A stretch of DNA of 64,000 nucleotides, taken from NCBI RefSeq assembly GCF_001571085.1, contig NZ_BCTC01000016.1:28393-92392 (forward strand), written 5' to 3'. Shown here piece by piece: positions 50,586 through 60,464 of the stretch. Both the position numbers and the translations under genes were made by a program. This DNA comes from Azohydromonas lata NBRC 102462 (lineage in GTDB: Bacteria; Pseudomonadota; Gammaproteobacteria; Burkholderiales; Burkholderiaceae_C). The first letter of the stretch is position 1. Each line of letters opens with the position of its first letter. The notes under the pieces are model-generated. The model worked only from the letters and a program-made list of their open reading frames with translations, did no database searches and had not been told where the DNA came from.

Positions 50586-51659
50586 TCAATCGAGCACGGC
50601 AGCACTGGAGCGGCGCGAGAGCTGCACAGGTGCCGCCGGCGGCACGCTGACCGCAGCAGACCCGCCTCGGGCATCAAGGGCGTTGTCGGCCTCGCGCAGG
50701 CTCGCGGCCATGGCCAGGAACACATCACCACGGTCGCGCCGCACATTGAATTCAGCATCCACCACGTCGTTCACGCGCGCCCACTGGTTCCAGGCGAATG
50801 ATCGGCCGAGCCCGACCGTCGTGCTGGTGCTGGGAAACGAGTCGGCGTTGCGCACGAGCTCTTCCCACGTCGCGCCGAACTCCACCGCGTTGAACCGGCT
50901 GTGCTTGCCCGTGAGCGCCCGACGCTCCAGCTGCAGCGCCTGCTCCAGCAGCTCTGGGTGCTCGCCAGCCAGCCACCACAATTCCCAGACCTTCGAGGCC
51001 GGGCACATCCAGCAGGCCGACTTGATCGGCACCAGCGCCGGCCCTAGGACCTGCACGATGGCGCGCACGCAGTCCTGCCGGTGCCAGCCAATCAGCTGCA
51101 GCGGGTGCAGGTAGTCGAAACTCCGGTCGCTGGCCGGGACCTTGTGCGAGCGCCGGAGATCCGCGCGGCCGCAGTCGTAGCCGATCAGCTTGACGATGCG
51201 CCGGCCCTGGGCCTGCGCCTGCAGCCACAGCGGGTGTGGCGGCCGCTGGTTGGGGCCGCGGCCCACGCCCATCAGCAGCTGGTCCTGCGGCACGGTCTTC
51301 CACTTGTGGCTGCACGACTTCAGCCCGAACGCCAAGCTGGGCAGGGTCTCATTCTTCCAGCAGTTGCCCGATAGCGAGGTGTACCCCGTGGCAGCCAGCG
51401 GCACCTTGCGGCAGACCGTGACCGGCGGCCATCCCCAAGCGTGCAGGACCTCGCCCATGCGCTCGACGTGCTGCCAGGTGCCAGGCTTCTCATCGCCGAC
51501 GTCGGCCATGCTCACCAGGTCCGGCCGCAGGCCTGCGGCACGCAGCGCGACCATCAGGCCCGTGGAGTCCACGCCAGCGCCGAAGCACAGCACCACGAGC
51601 CGGCCGGCGAGCGCGGTGCGCAGGGCGTTGCGCTGGTGCTCGGTGAGTACCTTGTCCAT
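50586..51659 (-). CDS. PAPS-reductase-like (PP-loop) protein
   Basis: A 357-residue protein of the adenine nucleotide alpha-hydrolase fold. The PP-loop is LCFGAGVDSTGLM (about residues 24-36), with SCSHKWKTVPQDQ and a CWMCP site (about residue 220) that could hold an Fe-S cluster or zinc. This is the phosphoadenosine phosphosulfate reductase family in the broad sense. On mobile elements such proteins are more often linked with DNA modification or unknown tasks than with sulfate assimilation. No dnd genes are nearby. Confidence 0.75.
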   Translation of the reverse strand: MDKVLTEHQRNALRTALAGRLVVLCFGAGVDSTGLMVALRAAGLRPDLVSMADVGDEKPGTWQHVERMGEVLHAWGWPPVTVCRKVPLAATGYTSLSGNCWKNETLPSLAFGLKSCSHKWKTVPQDQLLMGVGRGPNQRPPHPLWLQAQAQGRRIVKLIGYDCGRADLRRSHKVPASDRSFDYLHPLQLIGWHRQDCVRAIVQVLGPALVPIKSACWMCPASKVWELWWLAGEHPELLEQALQLERRALTGKHSRFNAVEFGATWEELVRNADSFPSTSTTVGLGRSFAWNQWARVNDVVDAEFNVRRDRGDVFLAMAASLREADNALDARGGSAAVSVPPAAPVQLSRRSSAAVLD

Positions 51660-51848
51660 CTTTCGGTCCTCGGGATGAACGCTGCGCGCAGCCGTGGCGC
51701 ACAGTGCAGCCGCGCCTTGCGGCGCTGCGCTGCCGAACCAAGCCCGGCAGCGCAGGCAACCAGCAGCGCCGGCAGGCGGTGAGCTGTGCGGTCGATTGCA
51801 TCGCCGGGCGGCCCGGCCCCTGGCCTTGCGGCAGGGGCCGGCGCGGCT

Positions 51849-53180
51849 TCAGCCTTTGGCGCGCAGCACGGGCGGCAGCCACCGCTTGCCGTGCAGCCGC
51901 TGCTGGGCCAGCGTGACCGCCTCGGGCTTCTTCAGCCCTTCCAGGCCGGCCGCCGCTTCAGCGCCTGCGCCTTCGCGCACCGCCTCGATGACCTTGGCCT
52001 TGGGCACCGAGAGCAAGTAGCTCTCGGCAGTCGGCTCCCACCAGTCGGCCATGTCCAGATCGACGGCGGCGGCGATGGCGTCCGCGATGGGCTGCGGAGC
52101 TTCCCGGCCCTGCACCGTGTTGAGCGTGCTGGCGGTGCAGACGGCCAGCAGGTCCAGCACCTGCGTGTCGTCGGCCTTGAGCACCCAGGCCAGCAAGGCA
52201 CGTTGGTCGCCGGGCAGAAGGCTCCCCCACCGCTCGCGGTGCGCTTCCATCTCCTGCTGTGCCTTGCATTCGGCCAAGTCCGCACCTTCCTTGCGCACAT
52301 CGGCGGTGTCGGCGCGAATCTCGACAGGCCGGTCCCCGGAGCCGCAGCGCGACGACAGGCCGGTCTGCACGGCAAGCTGGTAGGCCAGCACACGCAGCGC
52401 TACGGCCGGGCTGTCCGCGAGCGTCGCACGCAGTGCCGCAGTCCGATGCGCGGTCAACTGGCGCAGCAGCTTTTCCGAGTAGTCGGCCTTGGGTGCCTTG
52501 GCCTGGGCCGTGCCCGCGCTAGAGTTGCCCGGTGCCGCCACTGCGCCGCCCTGCGCAGCCTGGGCTTTGCGGTCTTCCCCGCGCACCAGCCCACGCAACA
52601 CAGCCAGTTCGCCGCGCGGGTCCACGTACACCACTGCGCCGGCCAGCGGCAAATCGCGGGGGTCGATCTGCTGCAGGGTCTGCTCGATGGCTTCGCGCTC
52701 GGCCTCGGCCTGTTGCTGCTGCGCTTCCAGTGCGTCAATGGCCGCGCTGTCGGCCTCGGGGTCCAAGTCGTCGATCTTGCCTTCCAGTTCCGACACCAGC
52801 GCCTCGATGGCATCAAGCCGCTGCAGCTGTTCCTCGCTCGGGTCCACAGCGAGCGTGCGGCAGTGGTCGAACGCCTGCCGGTCGCTGTAGCCGAAACTGG
52901 TGCGGACCTCCACCCACTGCCAGCCCTCGCAGCGCACGGCTTCGGCTTCGCGCTCCAGGCGTTCCAGCGCCAGCTTTTCCAGCAGCACTGGCTCTGTCAT
53001 ATACCCCGGCGCGCTTTCATCGTCAGAGAAAAGATCGCGGCGCACATTGCCGCCCGCCGCCTCATAGGCCGCAAAGCCCACGAACTGCGCCAACGGGTTA
53101 TTCGGCGGCACATCGCGCTCGGTCAATTTCCGGCGCAGGTTGTGCGCCGACCGCTCCCAGGACGACGAGCCTTCCCATAC
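51849..53180 (-). pseudogene. parB: parB-like partition gene cut by the second GInt island
   Basis: About 440 residues of a large ICE-type ParB remain: VWEGSSSWERSAHNLRRKLT, NPLAQFVGFAAYEAAGGNVRRDLF, a coiled coil (ALEAQQQQAEAEREAIEQTL) and a C-terminal helical domain ending KRWLPPVLRAKG. The ParB nuclease-like domain and helix-turn-helix expected at the N-terminus are missing. The coding character ends at about 53180, where the left end of GInt-2 begins. The missing half should lie beyond the right end of that island, outside the window. Confidence 0.8.
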
Positions 53181-53256
53181 CTGTTCCTGGTTAGCAAACT
53201 GAGATTTGTTAGTGAGGAAGTGGTGCTGGAGCACGGGGGAATGTAATTTCGTCCCT

Positions 53257-53269
53257 GTCTCGTAGAGAC
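53257..53269. promoter_or_regulatory. Conserved gin-leader palindrome, copy 2
   Basis: GTCTCGTAGAGAC followed by GAGTAGC, the counterpart of 37211-37223. It lies 40 bases before the GTG at 53310. Confidence 0.6.
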
Positions 53270-53309
53270 GAGTAGCAGATGAGGGGGTGCGGGGGAGAAG
53301 ATCGCCGCT

Positions 53310-53600
53310 GTGGACAACTCCGAGTTGAGCCGGCTGCGAGGCTTGGAGGCCATGCACACGCTTGGCCTGCTGGCCGAGTACGTTTGCGTCGATCCGGATT
53401 TCAAGCCGACCAAAAGCCATGCCACCAGGCGCGTCCATGTGAGCGCTGCTGGTGCTGAATGGGAGTTTCTGGTCAACGGGCCTAAGTTCTACGACACGAG
53501 AGCCGGCGCCGGCGGAGGTGGCGCCATTGACCTTGTGATGTACGTCTGGGGTGTGCCTTTCAAAACGGCCATTGCCATGCTCAGGAGGGCCGGCGCATGA
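53310..53600 (+). CDS. Small leading protein of the second gin operon
   Basis: A 96-residue paralogue of the protein encoded at 37268: VDPDFKPTKSHATRRVHVS followed by NGPKFYDTRAGAGGGGAIDL and VPFKTAIAMLRRAG. It has the same CHC2-primase-like C-terminal pattern, here too without zinc ligands. GTG start; GGGGGAGAAG upstream. The stop overlaps ginA (ATGA), so translation is coupled. Confidence 0.65.
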   Translation: MDNSELSRLRGLEAMHTLGLLAEYVCVDPDFKPTKSHATRRVHVSAAGAEWEFLVNGPKFYDTRAGAGGGGAIDLVMYVWGVPFKTAIAMLRRAGA

Positions 53601-54760
53601 GGCTGATCTTTACCACCGAGGACTATGTCCATGCAGGCAGGCCGCGCCCAGGTTTCCCGGTGATTCTCGGAGATGACATGACGCCCGCTGAGCCGTTCCA
53701 TGCCTATCTCCATCATCTGCTGTTGGGGCGCGGCAAAGCCTTGGATATCAAAACGTGGGAAGCTTATGGACGCCGGCTCTGGGACTTCGCCAGTTTCCTG
53801 CATGCCAATGCGCTGGTATGGAACCAGCCCTTTGGTTCATGCGGGCAGAGCGTCGTGCGCGTCTACCGGGATTGGCAGGCCAGTGACCTGGGGCTTGAGC
53901 CTGGGACCATCAACGACAGGCTCAAGATCGTCACGGACTTCTACCGCTGGGCGCAATCACGGGGTTTGATCGAGCGGCTTCCCTTCACCTGCTCGGATGT
54001 CACGATCCGTGGAATCGAACACGACCTGTCGCACGTGACGGGCGGACGCCGCACAACCAGCCGTCCTGACGTCTTGGTGGACGAATGGGAGAAGGAGCCG
54101 GTATTCCTGACGGCCAGTCAGATCAAGGCAGCACGCTCGGCCGTCCGCTCGGCCTCTCAACGTTTGCTCTTCGATTTGATGGCCCGTGTCGGATTGCGTT
54201 CCGTGGAGGCGCGCACGTTCCCTCTGGCCTACGTCTTCGATCCAGCAACACGGTCTGACCTGAGGCCGGCAACGCTTATCGATGTGCGGCTTGATCCGCG
54301 CCACATGGAGATCAAGTTCGACAAGCCCCGGGTGGTGCATGTGCCCTACAGCCTGATGGAGGACATGCATGCCTATGCTCAGTTCGAGCGCAACCGCAAC
54401 CTCCGCCCGGATAGCGAATCCGAGACCCTTCTGTTGACCGTGCACGGCAACACCTACAGCAAGGACTCCGCCCTCAAGGTCATGCAGGACCTGGGAAGGC
54501 AGGTCGGCTTTCCCATCCGGCCGCTGATGCTGCGCCACAGCTATGCCATCCACACGCTGCTCCTGCTCAGGGCACATCCAGACATCAAGCTCGAGCCGCT
54601 CATGTACGTGCGTGATCGCCTTGGTCACAGCAGCGTGCAGACAACGATGGTCTACCTTCAGCAGATCGAGCGGCTGCTGGGTGGCGAAGCGCTGACGATG
54701 ATGGCCGAGTTCGACCGGCTCTACGACGTGAGCGCGGCATTGCACACCGCGGCTTCGTGA
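53597..54760 (+). CDS. ginA: GinA-type tyrosine recombinase, second copy
   Basis: A 387-residue paralogue of the protein at 37603. Catalytic boxes are RVGLRSVEARTFPLAYVFDP (Arg I about residue 201), LMLRHSYAIHTLLLL (about residue 311) and RLGHSSVQTTMVYLQQ (Tyr about residue 352). The two GinA proteins share long blocks yet differ throughout, so the islands are related but not recent copies of each other. Confidence 0.87.
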   Translation: MRLIFTTEDYVHAGRPRPGFPVILGDDMTPAEPFHAYLHHLLLGRGKALDIKTWEAYGRRLWDFASFLHANALVWNQPFGSCGQSVVRVYRDWQASDLGLEPGTINDRLKIVTDFYRWAQSRGLIERLPFTCSDVTIRGIEHDLSHVTGGRRTTSRPDVLVDEWEKEPVFLTASQIKAARSAVRSASQRLLFDLMARVGLRSVEARTFPLAYVFDPATRSDLRPATLIDVRLDPRHMEIKFDKPRVVHVPYSLMEDMHAYAQFERNRNLRPDSESETLLLTVHGNTYSKDSALKVMQDLGRQVGFPIRPLMLRHSYAIHTLLLLRAHPDIKLEPLMYVRDRLGHSSVQTTMVYLQQIERLLGGEALTMMAEFDRLYDVSAALHTAAS

Positions 54761-54807
54761 CGCCCGCTGCCCTGACGCTGAGGACACCTTCTCCACGAGG
54801 ACGGAAC

Positions 54808-56661
54808 GTGCCAAGGTCAAAGAACTATCAAGCCAGCCAGGAGCGTACAGCGCCTGCCAGGTCTGTCGCGGCGGCACAGATGATTGTGCCGACCCTGCCG
54901 GACAATGGTGGCGCATGCATCGACATAGTGGCCTTGCTGGGCACACGATCTCGAGCCGTCATACAGCAACGAAACCTCGACCTCAGTGACTGGCTGGGAC
55001 GTGGCATCGACGCCTGGGTCTGGACGGCGGTGGCCTGTCTCAAGACGCTGCTGCTGTCGGGAACGCGCCAGACCAGCACGCTGATCACGGCGCAGCGAGC
55101 TCTGACGCACTTCTTCTCCTACCTGACCGACAAACGCGAAGTTCCTCGCGTGGCTACTCCGGCAGAGCTTTCTCCGCTTCACGTCCAGGAGTTCATTGGT
55201 TGGCTTCACCAGCATTCCCAAGCCGTTGGATGGTCTGCAGCAACGTCACGGGTCATGTACACACAGGTCAAGCTCGTGTTGCAGGAGATGATCGCGCAGG
55301 GTTTCATACCGAGCGAGCCCACGCGGTTCTTCAAGTACGGCGTGCTGCCATGGCATGACAGCCAGAGCCGCCAGACCAGCCTCAGCGATACCGAGCAGGA
55401 GCGCCTTTCGAAGGCCATCAAGACAGACCTTGCGGCGAACTACCACGGACGCCTGAAGCTCATCCCCAGGGACGTGCAGGCATTGAGGCTGTTGGTGGTC
55501 GCGCACCGGCAAGGTCTCAACCCTACGCCCCTATTGGAACTGCGCCGGGACGCCTTGCTGCCGGGCGTACTGCCCGGCACGGTGCGCATTCGCACCCACA
55601 AGTACCGCAGCAAGCGGGTCGCAACCAGCATCGGTCGAGCAGCACCGCAATCCGAGGCTGAAATGACCTTGTCGCTGGCCGAGGGTGCCGTGCTGCAGCA
55701 GGCCATCACGAGCACTGCCTCGCTCGTGGCCGAGGCGCCGGCCGAGCTCAAGCAACGAGTGTGGCTGTACCGGGCCATAGGTTGTGGCAGAGCCACGAAA
55801 GGTGCGGTCATCAGCCTGACGCACAACGCGATGTCCATGGCCATCCGCGCGCTGATTACCCGTCACGGGCTGCTCGGCGACGATGGCAAGCCTCTGCGGT
55901 TGAATTTCAGCCGTATGCGCAAGGCAAGCTTTGACCGTGCGATGCGCGTGGCCGATGGGAACCTGACCATCACGGCCAACCTGCTGGGCAACACGCCGCG
56001 GGTGGCGGCGGCCCACTACGCCACGATGAACGACGCCCGCAAGGCCGAGGCCGCAGGCTTCATGAACGACGACTACACCGAGCTTGTCCGCAGTGGCCCA
56101 GCAGCTGGAGGCGGCGAGCACCGTGGTCCCTTGCACGTCATCACGATCCAGCCGCTCAAGGCGGCGCACCCGACCACGCCGAACACGCAGGCGGCGAACA
56201 CGCCGGTGTCCCGCTGCACGGACACGCTCAACGGAGAACACGCACCGCGCGACGGGGTGAACCACTGCGAGAGCTACGTGATGTGCCTGTTCTGCTCCAG
56301 CTTCGCCATCGTTGGCACGATCGATGAGCTGTGGCGACTGTTCAGCTTCCAGGCGTTCGCCAAGGCGGAACTGGAGTTCCTCGATGCAACGCTGGGGTTG
56401 CAACGCACCAGCGACGACATGGTGGAAGATTTGCGTGACCGGTATCGTCTGGCCATCCCGTTCATCGACGACTTCACGCAACGCCAATTCCCGGCACGCA
56501 ACGTCCGGCAGGCGCGCGCGAAAGCCGAAGCCGGCCTGCATCCGTTTTGGGTCCATCAGATGGCCGCGAGTCGCCGGGCGCGTGAGCGGCTGCCCGACCT
56601 CGAACGCGACTCCGCCATCCAATCGCCCGACGTTGCCATGGGAGACGACCATGAACCGTAG
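54808..56661 (+). CDS. ginB: GinB-type tyrosine recombinase, second copy
   Basis: A 617-residue protein from the GTG at 54808, chosen because it reads (M)PRSKNY like the first GinB and has CGAGGACG upstream; a GTG at 54757 overlapping the ginA stop is also possible. Boxes are VAHRQGLNPTPLLEL (about residue 231), FSRMRKASFDRAM (about residue 367) and LLGNTPRVAAAHYATM (Tyr about residue 403). A Cys cluster (HCESYVMCLFC) near residue 480 probably binds zinc. Confidence 0.82.
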   Translation: MPRSKNYQASQERTAPARSVAAAQMIVPTLPDNGGACIDIVALLGTRSRAVIQQRNLDLSDWLGRGIDAWVWTAVACLKTLLLSGTRQTSTLITAQRALTHFFSYLTDKREVPRVATPAELSPLHVQEFIGWLHQHSQAVGWSAATSRVMYTQVKLVLQEMIAQGFIPSEPTRFFKYGVLPWHDSQSRQTSLSDTEQERLSKAIKTDLAANYHGRLKLIPRDVQALRLLVVAHRQGLNPTPLLELRRDALLPGVLPGTVRIRTHKYRSKRVATSIGRAAPQSEAEMTLSLAEGAVLQQAITSTASLVAEAPAELKQRVWLYRAIGCGRATKGAVISLTHNAMSMAIRALITRHGLLGDDGKPLRLNFSRMRKASFDRAMRVADGNLTITANLLGNTPRVAAAHYATMNDARKAEAAGFMNDDYTELVRSGPAAGGGEHRGPLHVITIQPLKAAHPTTPNTQAANTPVSRCTDTLNGEHAPRDGVNHCESYVMCLFCSSFAIVGTIDELWRLFSFQAFAKAELEFLDATLGLQRTSDDMVEDLRDRYRLAIPFIDDFTQRQFPARNVRQARAKAEAGLHPFWVHQMAASRRARERLPDLERDSAIQSPDVAMGDDHEP

Positions 56662-58690
56662 CCTGGATGCTCTTCGCCATGATGCCCCCGCCAAAACCCC
56701 GCAAGGGACACAGGATGCCGTGCTTGCATCGGGTCCTACTGCAGAGTCCTCCGTGCCCCATGAAGCGCGCCCGGGGCATACCACGCATTCGTCGGCTGCC
56801 GTCGTCAAGCTACCGAACCTTGTACGGCCCCGGGCTTTCGAGCTGCTGGCCATGCAGCCCGTCAGCGTGGCGGGCCTGTCGCAGGCTGAACGCGACCGCA
56901 TCGTCGTGACCGCTGTGGCCGACGGGCAGGGCAACGAACACCCGGTGACCCATTTTGGCGACCCGGTGTGGGATCTGACGGTCGAGGCGCAAGTCACGAA
57001 CAAGCGGCTGCCGGAATTCCACATCGCCTGGCCCACTGACGTTGCACAAGATCTCGTGAACGATACCAAGGCGGTGCTGTATTGCGCGCTGCGCCGCGGG
57101 CGCATCGATGGCCGCCCCTGGTCAGCCAGTGCAGTGGCCTCCACAGGGAGAGAAACCGTTCCCCTGCTGCGCTACTTGTCGCACCAGGGCCTGCGCAACT
57201 TCAGCGAGGTCCGTGCCCTGCACCTGTCGGACTATTTGGTGCCGCTGCGCGGCAAGATCAAGCCCTCGACTCTCAGGCGGAGGCTGGATGTCGTTGATAT
57301 GGTTTGGGGCTTCCCAGACGAGGTGCTGTACCCGCTAACTCAACATCCGTGGGCCGGCAGCACACTGCACCATGTCTGTCACTACGACAACAACGGTGTA
57401 CGAGAGCCCGCCGGGCGCGCCGCCCGGACACCGGTGATCCCACGCTCCGTGCAACGCATCCTGTTTGCCCATTGCGAGGGTCGCCTCGATGAGGCGCAGG
57501 AACTGTTCCAGATGCGGGATGCAGGAAGGCTTGGGCCAACCTCACGCGAGTTGACGGCGATACGGGACGCCGTGTTGTACGTCCTGCAGATCTGCTCTGG
57601 AATGCGCAATAGCGAAACGATCGGGGTGTGCGGCGGGTGCTGGCGCACCGAGGTCAGGCAGGGCGTCGCCTTCCACTGGGTCCGCACGAAGGAAATCAAG
57701 ACCAGGCAGGGCTGGGTGGATTTCCTCGTGCCGCCGCAGGCGCTGCGCGCGCTGGAAATCCTGCAGCGCTACGCACAGCCGCTGCAGCAGCGCCTGGCTG
57801 AAGAAGCCCTCTGGTTGGAGAAGCTGCTTCGCCTTGAAGCGACAGAATCAAGTCGTCTGGGCAACGGAATGAATGTCGCCGAGGCCGTGCAGCGACTCAA
57901 CTATGTCCGCGAGATTGGCCAGTGCCTGTTTCTCAACGTCAGCGGGGTTCGCTCGGACCACCGCGACAGCGGCGGGCGCATCGACGTGATGAAGTCGGAC
58001 GCCTGCATCGCGCAGTTGAAGGCGCTTGCCCGCGCTGCGGGCACCGACTGGGAACTGACCAACCAGCAGTGTCGCCGCACCTTTGCCTACAACGTTGCCA
58101 ACTCGCGTCTGGGCCGCATGGGGCTGGTGTTCTTGAAGTGGCAGCTCAAGCACGCATCGCTATCCCTGACGCAGCTCTACGCGTCTAACCCTTGCCAGGA
58201 CCAGACGCTGTATCGCGAATTGGAGGGCGAGCAGGCACTGGCGCGGGTGGAGCTGATGGAGGGGTGGCTGCAGCCGGACGCTCTTCTTAGCGGCGGGGCA
58301 GGAAAGAAGCTAATGCAGACCAGGGCCACGCCTGTCGCAAATCTGGCCGACTTGCTCCAGCATGCGGCCGAGGTGATCGATATCCGCAGTACGGGCCATG
58401 CATGGTGCCTGAGCGGCACCCGGGGCTGCCACGGGCAAGGTGTCTATGACCCTTCGATGTGCAGCAGCTGCTCGCAAGCCGTCATCGATCGGGATCAGGC
58501 CGACACGTGGCAGCTGATCCACCTGGACAACCTGAGGCTGGCTGCCATCACGGATTGCGGCCCTTCTGTTGCCCAGAAAGCTGAGCGGGCCATCAAGCGT
58601 TCCGCGCAGGTGTTGGAGGACCTTGGTGTGCCGCTGCCTTCGCAGCAGCAGGCGCAGCACTACCAAGCGCAGGCAGGGGACGTGCGATGA
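56651..58690 (+). CDS. ginC: GinC-type large tyrosine recombinase, second copy
   Basis: A 679-residue paralogue of the protein at 40624. Boxes are CSGMRNSETIG (about residue 316), NQQCRRTFAYNVANSRLG (about residue 472) and KWQLKHASLSLTQLYASNP (Tyr about residue 508). The C-terminal CLSGTRGCHG and MCSSCS form the Cys cluster. The ATG at 56651 overlaps the end of ginB and follows GGGAGACG. Confidence 0.84.
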   Translation: MNRSLDALRHDAPAKTPQGTQDAVLASGPTAESSVPHEARPGHTTHSSAAVVKLPNLVRPRAFELLAMQPVSVAGLSQAERDRIVVTAVADGQGNEHPVTHFGDPVWDLTVEAQVTNKRLPEFHIAWPTDVAQDLVNDTKAVLYCALRRGRIDGRPWSASAVASTGRETVPLLRYLSHQGLRNFSEVRALHLSDYLVPLRGKIKPSTLRRRLDVVDMVWGFPDEVLYPLTQHPWAGSTLHHVCHYDNNGVREPAGRAARTPVIPRSVQRILFAHCEGRLDEAQELFQMRDAGRLGPTSRELTAIRDAVLYVLQICSGMRNSETIGVCGGCWRTEVRQGVAFHWVRTKEIKTRQGWVDFLVPPQALRALEILQRYAQPLQQRLAEEALWLEKLLRLEATESSRLGNGMNVAEAVQRLNYVREIGQCLFLNVSGVRSDHRDSGGRIDVMKSDACIAQLKALARAAGTDWELTNQQCRRTFAYNVANSRLGRMGLVFLKWQLKHASLSLTQLYASNPCQDQTLYRELEGEQALARVELMEGWLQPDALLSGGAGKKLMQTRATPVANLADLLQHAAEVIDIRSTGHAWCLSGTRGCHGQGVYDPSMCSSCSQAVIDRDQADTWQLIHLDNLRLAAITDCGPSVAQKAERAIKRSAQVLEDLGVPLPSQQQAQHYQAQAGDVR

Positions 58691-59130
58691 GTATCCCATC
58701 GACCAAGCGCTCAGTCGGCAAGTCGGACTTGCAGCCCCAGCAACGTGCTCGCCCGAAAGGACGGGTCGGGACTGCACAGGAGTTGCAGTACGCGGTGCTG
58801 CGCGTGAAGAACAAGGGCCTGAAGATGAGCATCACAGCCGTGGCCATCGAGGCCGGTGTGGCGCCATCACTGATCCACAACACTTACCCCGACATTGCCG
58901 AGCAAATCCGCGGCCTTGTAGGACGCACCGCGCGCAGGCAGCGCGATGAAATGCGTACCGATCTGGCGACAGTCCGCCAACGTCTTCGTGACGTCACCGC
59001 CGAGCGGGAACAGCTCAAGAGGGAGCTGGCCGTGCTGGCCTCCATGAACCTGACCCTGAGTGACCAAGTAGCCGAGTTGAGGGCAGAGCTCGGCGGCAAG
59101 CTCAAGCGGATTGCTACTGGTACGCCTTGA
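58687..59130 (+). CDS. ginD: GinD-like small coiled-coil protein, second copy
   Basis: A 147-residue paralogue of the protein at 42711. MSITAVAIEAGVAPSLIHNTYPD is the helix-turn-helix-like part, and TVRQRLRDVTAEREQLKREL with MNLTLSDQVAEL the coiled coil. It overlaps ginC by four bases. It is the last gene of the operon; the next gene is convergent. Confidence 0.82.
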   Translation: MSIPSTKRSVGKSDLQPQQRARPKGRVGTAQELQYAVLRVKNKGLKMSITAVAIEAGVAPSLIHNTYPDIAEQIRGLVGRTARRQRDEMRTDLATVRQRLRDVTAEREQLKRELAVLASMNLTLSDQVAELRAELGGKLKRIATGTP

Positions 59131-59178
59131 GGGCGTTATCCCGGCTGCCCCACCTGAGCTCGGTCAGCGGTGCTCCAA

Positions 59179-60249
59179 TCAGAAGCGGTGCTGGACGCCA
59201 ACCATCACGCCGGTTTGCGTGTCGCTGAAGCCCGTGACGCCTTGCGGGCTGACGTCGCGCGTCAGGCCCACCGGCTGGCCATTGCGCGCGCGGGCATGTG
59301 CCGTGACGGCGTACAGGTCGGTGCGCTTGGACAGCGCGTACTTGCCACGCAATACCAGCATCTTCGGATCGGCCTCGGTGGTGGCCACGTTGCGCTGGTC
59401 CTGGAAGTACAGCGCCGCGGTAACGCCGAGCGCGGGTGTGGCCTGCCAGTTCACGCCGGCCCAGTAGGTGTTGGCGCGCAGGTCCGCGCCGCCTCCGGCG
59501 GGCTCTTGCTTGTAATGGCGCGCACCGCCCTTGAGCGCGATGGCGTTGTTGAGCTGCCACCCCACGCCCAGGTGATAGGCCGTCGTCCTGCTCTGGGGCG
59601 CTGTGCTCATCGGCGCGTTGACGCGTTCGCCGGTCAGGGCAGCGCTGAAGGGTCCCGCTGCGTAGCCCATGCCCAGGGCATAGCGCCGGCCGGCGCTGCT
59701 GTCGCCGGCGACCTCGCCGAAGCCGTAGGAGGCGCCGAGCTTGAAGCCGCCGAAGGTGCCCTGGTACTTCAGGAGGTTGTCGAACGCCGTGGTCATGCCG
59801 TAGGCGCTGGAGGCAGCTGCCGAGGTGGCATTGCCGGCCGTGGCCCAGGAGTAGGCCGGTGCATAGCCCATCGGGTCGAAAGGCAGGATGAAGTCGTACG
59901 CCGTGGTGTAGGAGCGGCCAGCGATCAGCCGGCCGAAGCTGCCTTCCAGGCCGACATTGGCTTGGCGGCGGAAGAGCTGGGTGTCGTTGGCGCCCGTGTC
60001 GACGGAGATGCCGCTTTCGAGCTGGAACAGCGCCTTGAGCCCGCCACCCAGGTCCTCGCTGCCACGCAGGCCCCAGCGCGAGGTGTTCTGGCCCCCCGAC
60101 GTCAACCGGGTGACGGAGCCGCCCGTGGCACTGGCGTGGTTGACGACTTCCACGCCGGCGTCGACCAGACCGTAGAGCGCGACGTTGGATTGCGCGTGCA
60201 AGGTCGTGGCTGCGGGCAGTGCCGCGATCACGATGGCGAGTTTCTTCAT
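59179..60249 (-). CDS. Gram-negative porin (Burkholderiales type)
   Basis: A 356-residue outer-membrane porin. The signal peptide MKKLAIVIAALPAATTLHAQ is followed by SNVALYGLVDAGVEVVNH, and SRWGLRGSEDLGGGLKALFQLESG is the classical neutral-porin signature. RLIAGRSYTTAYDF is the constriction-loop region, and the last residues VMVGVQHRF end in Phe as porins do. GAGGAGG precedes the ATG. It stands next to solute receptor and CoA-transferase genes, suggesting uptake of an organic acid. Confidence 0.92.
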   Translation of the reverse strand: MKKLAIVIAALPAATTLHAQSNVALYGLVDAGVEVVNHASATGGSVTRLTSGGQNTSRWGLRGSEDLGGGLKALFQLESGISVDTGANDTQLFRRQANVGLEGSFGRLIAGRSYTTAYDFILPFDPMGYAPAYSWATAGNATSAAASSAYGMTTAFDNLLKYQGTFGGFKLGASYGFGEVAGDSSAGRRYALGMGYAAGPFSAALTGERVNAPMSTAPQSRTTAYHLGVGWQLNNAIALKGGARHYKQEPAGGGADLRANTYWAGVNWQATPALGVTAALYFQDQRNVATTEADPKMLVLRGKYALSKRTDLYAVTAHARARNGQPVGLTRDVSPQGVTGFSDTQTGVMVGVQHRF

Positions 60250-60464
60250 CGAAGGCCTCCTCGTTGATGGAATGCTTGTGGGAAAGACGCACCTGTTCAG
60301 TGCGGCTGCTGGAGCGGGCGCGGCCTGGGCAGACGCCCGCGGCGCGCGCGCTGGTGATCTGCGGGGAATGGCGGGCCGGGTTGCGCCGAACGCCGACGCG
60401 GCCCTGTGGCTTCCCGCCGCAAGGGTGGAGGGCCTTCTCGGCTTTCGCCGATTCAGCTGCAGCA

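Noticed and set aside
59131..59178. Right end of the element and start of resident chromosome
   Set aside because: No attachment-core repeat or inverted end motif is visible here and the missing half of parB does not appear, so I treat the genes beyond as probable cargo, with reservation.
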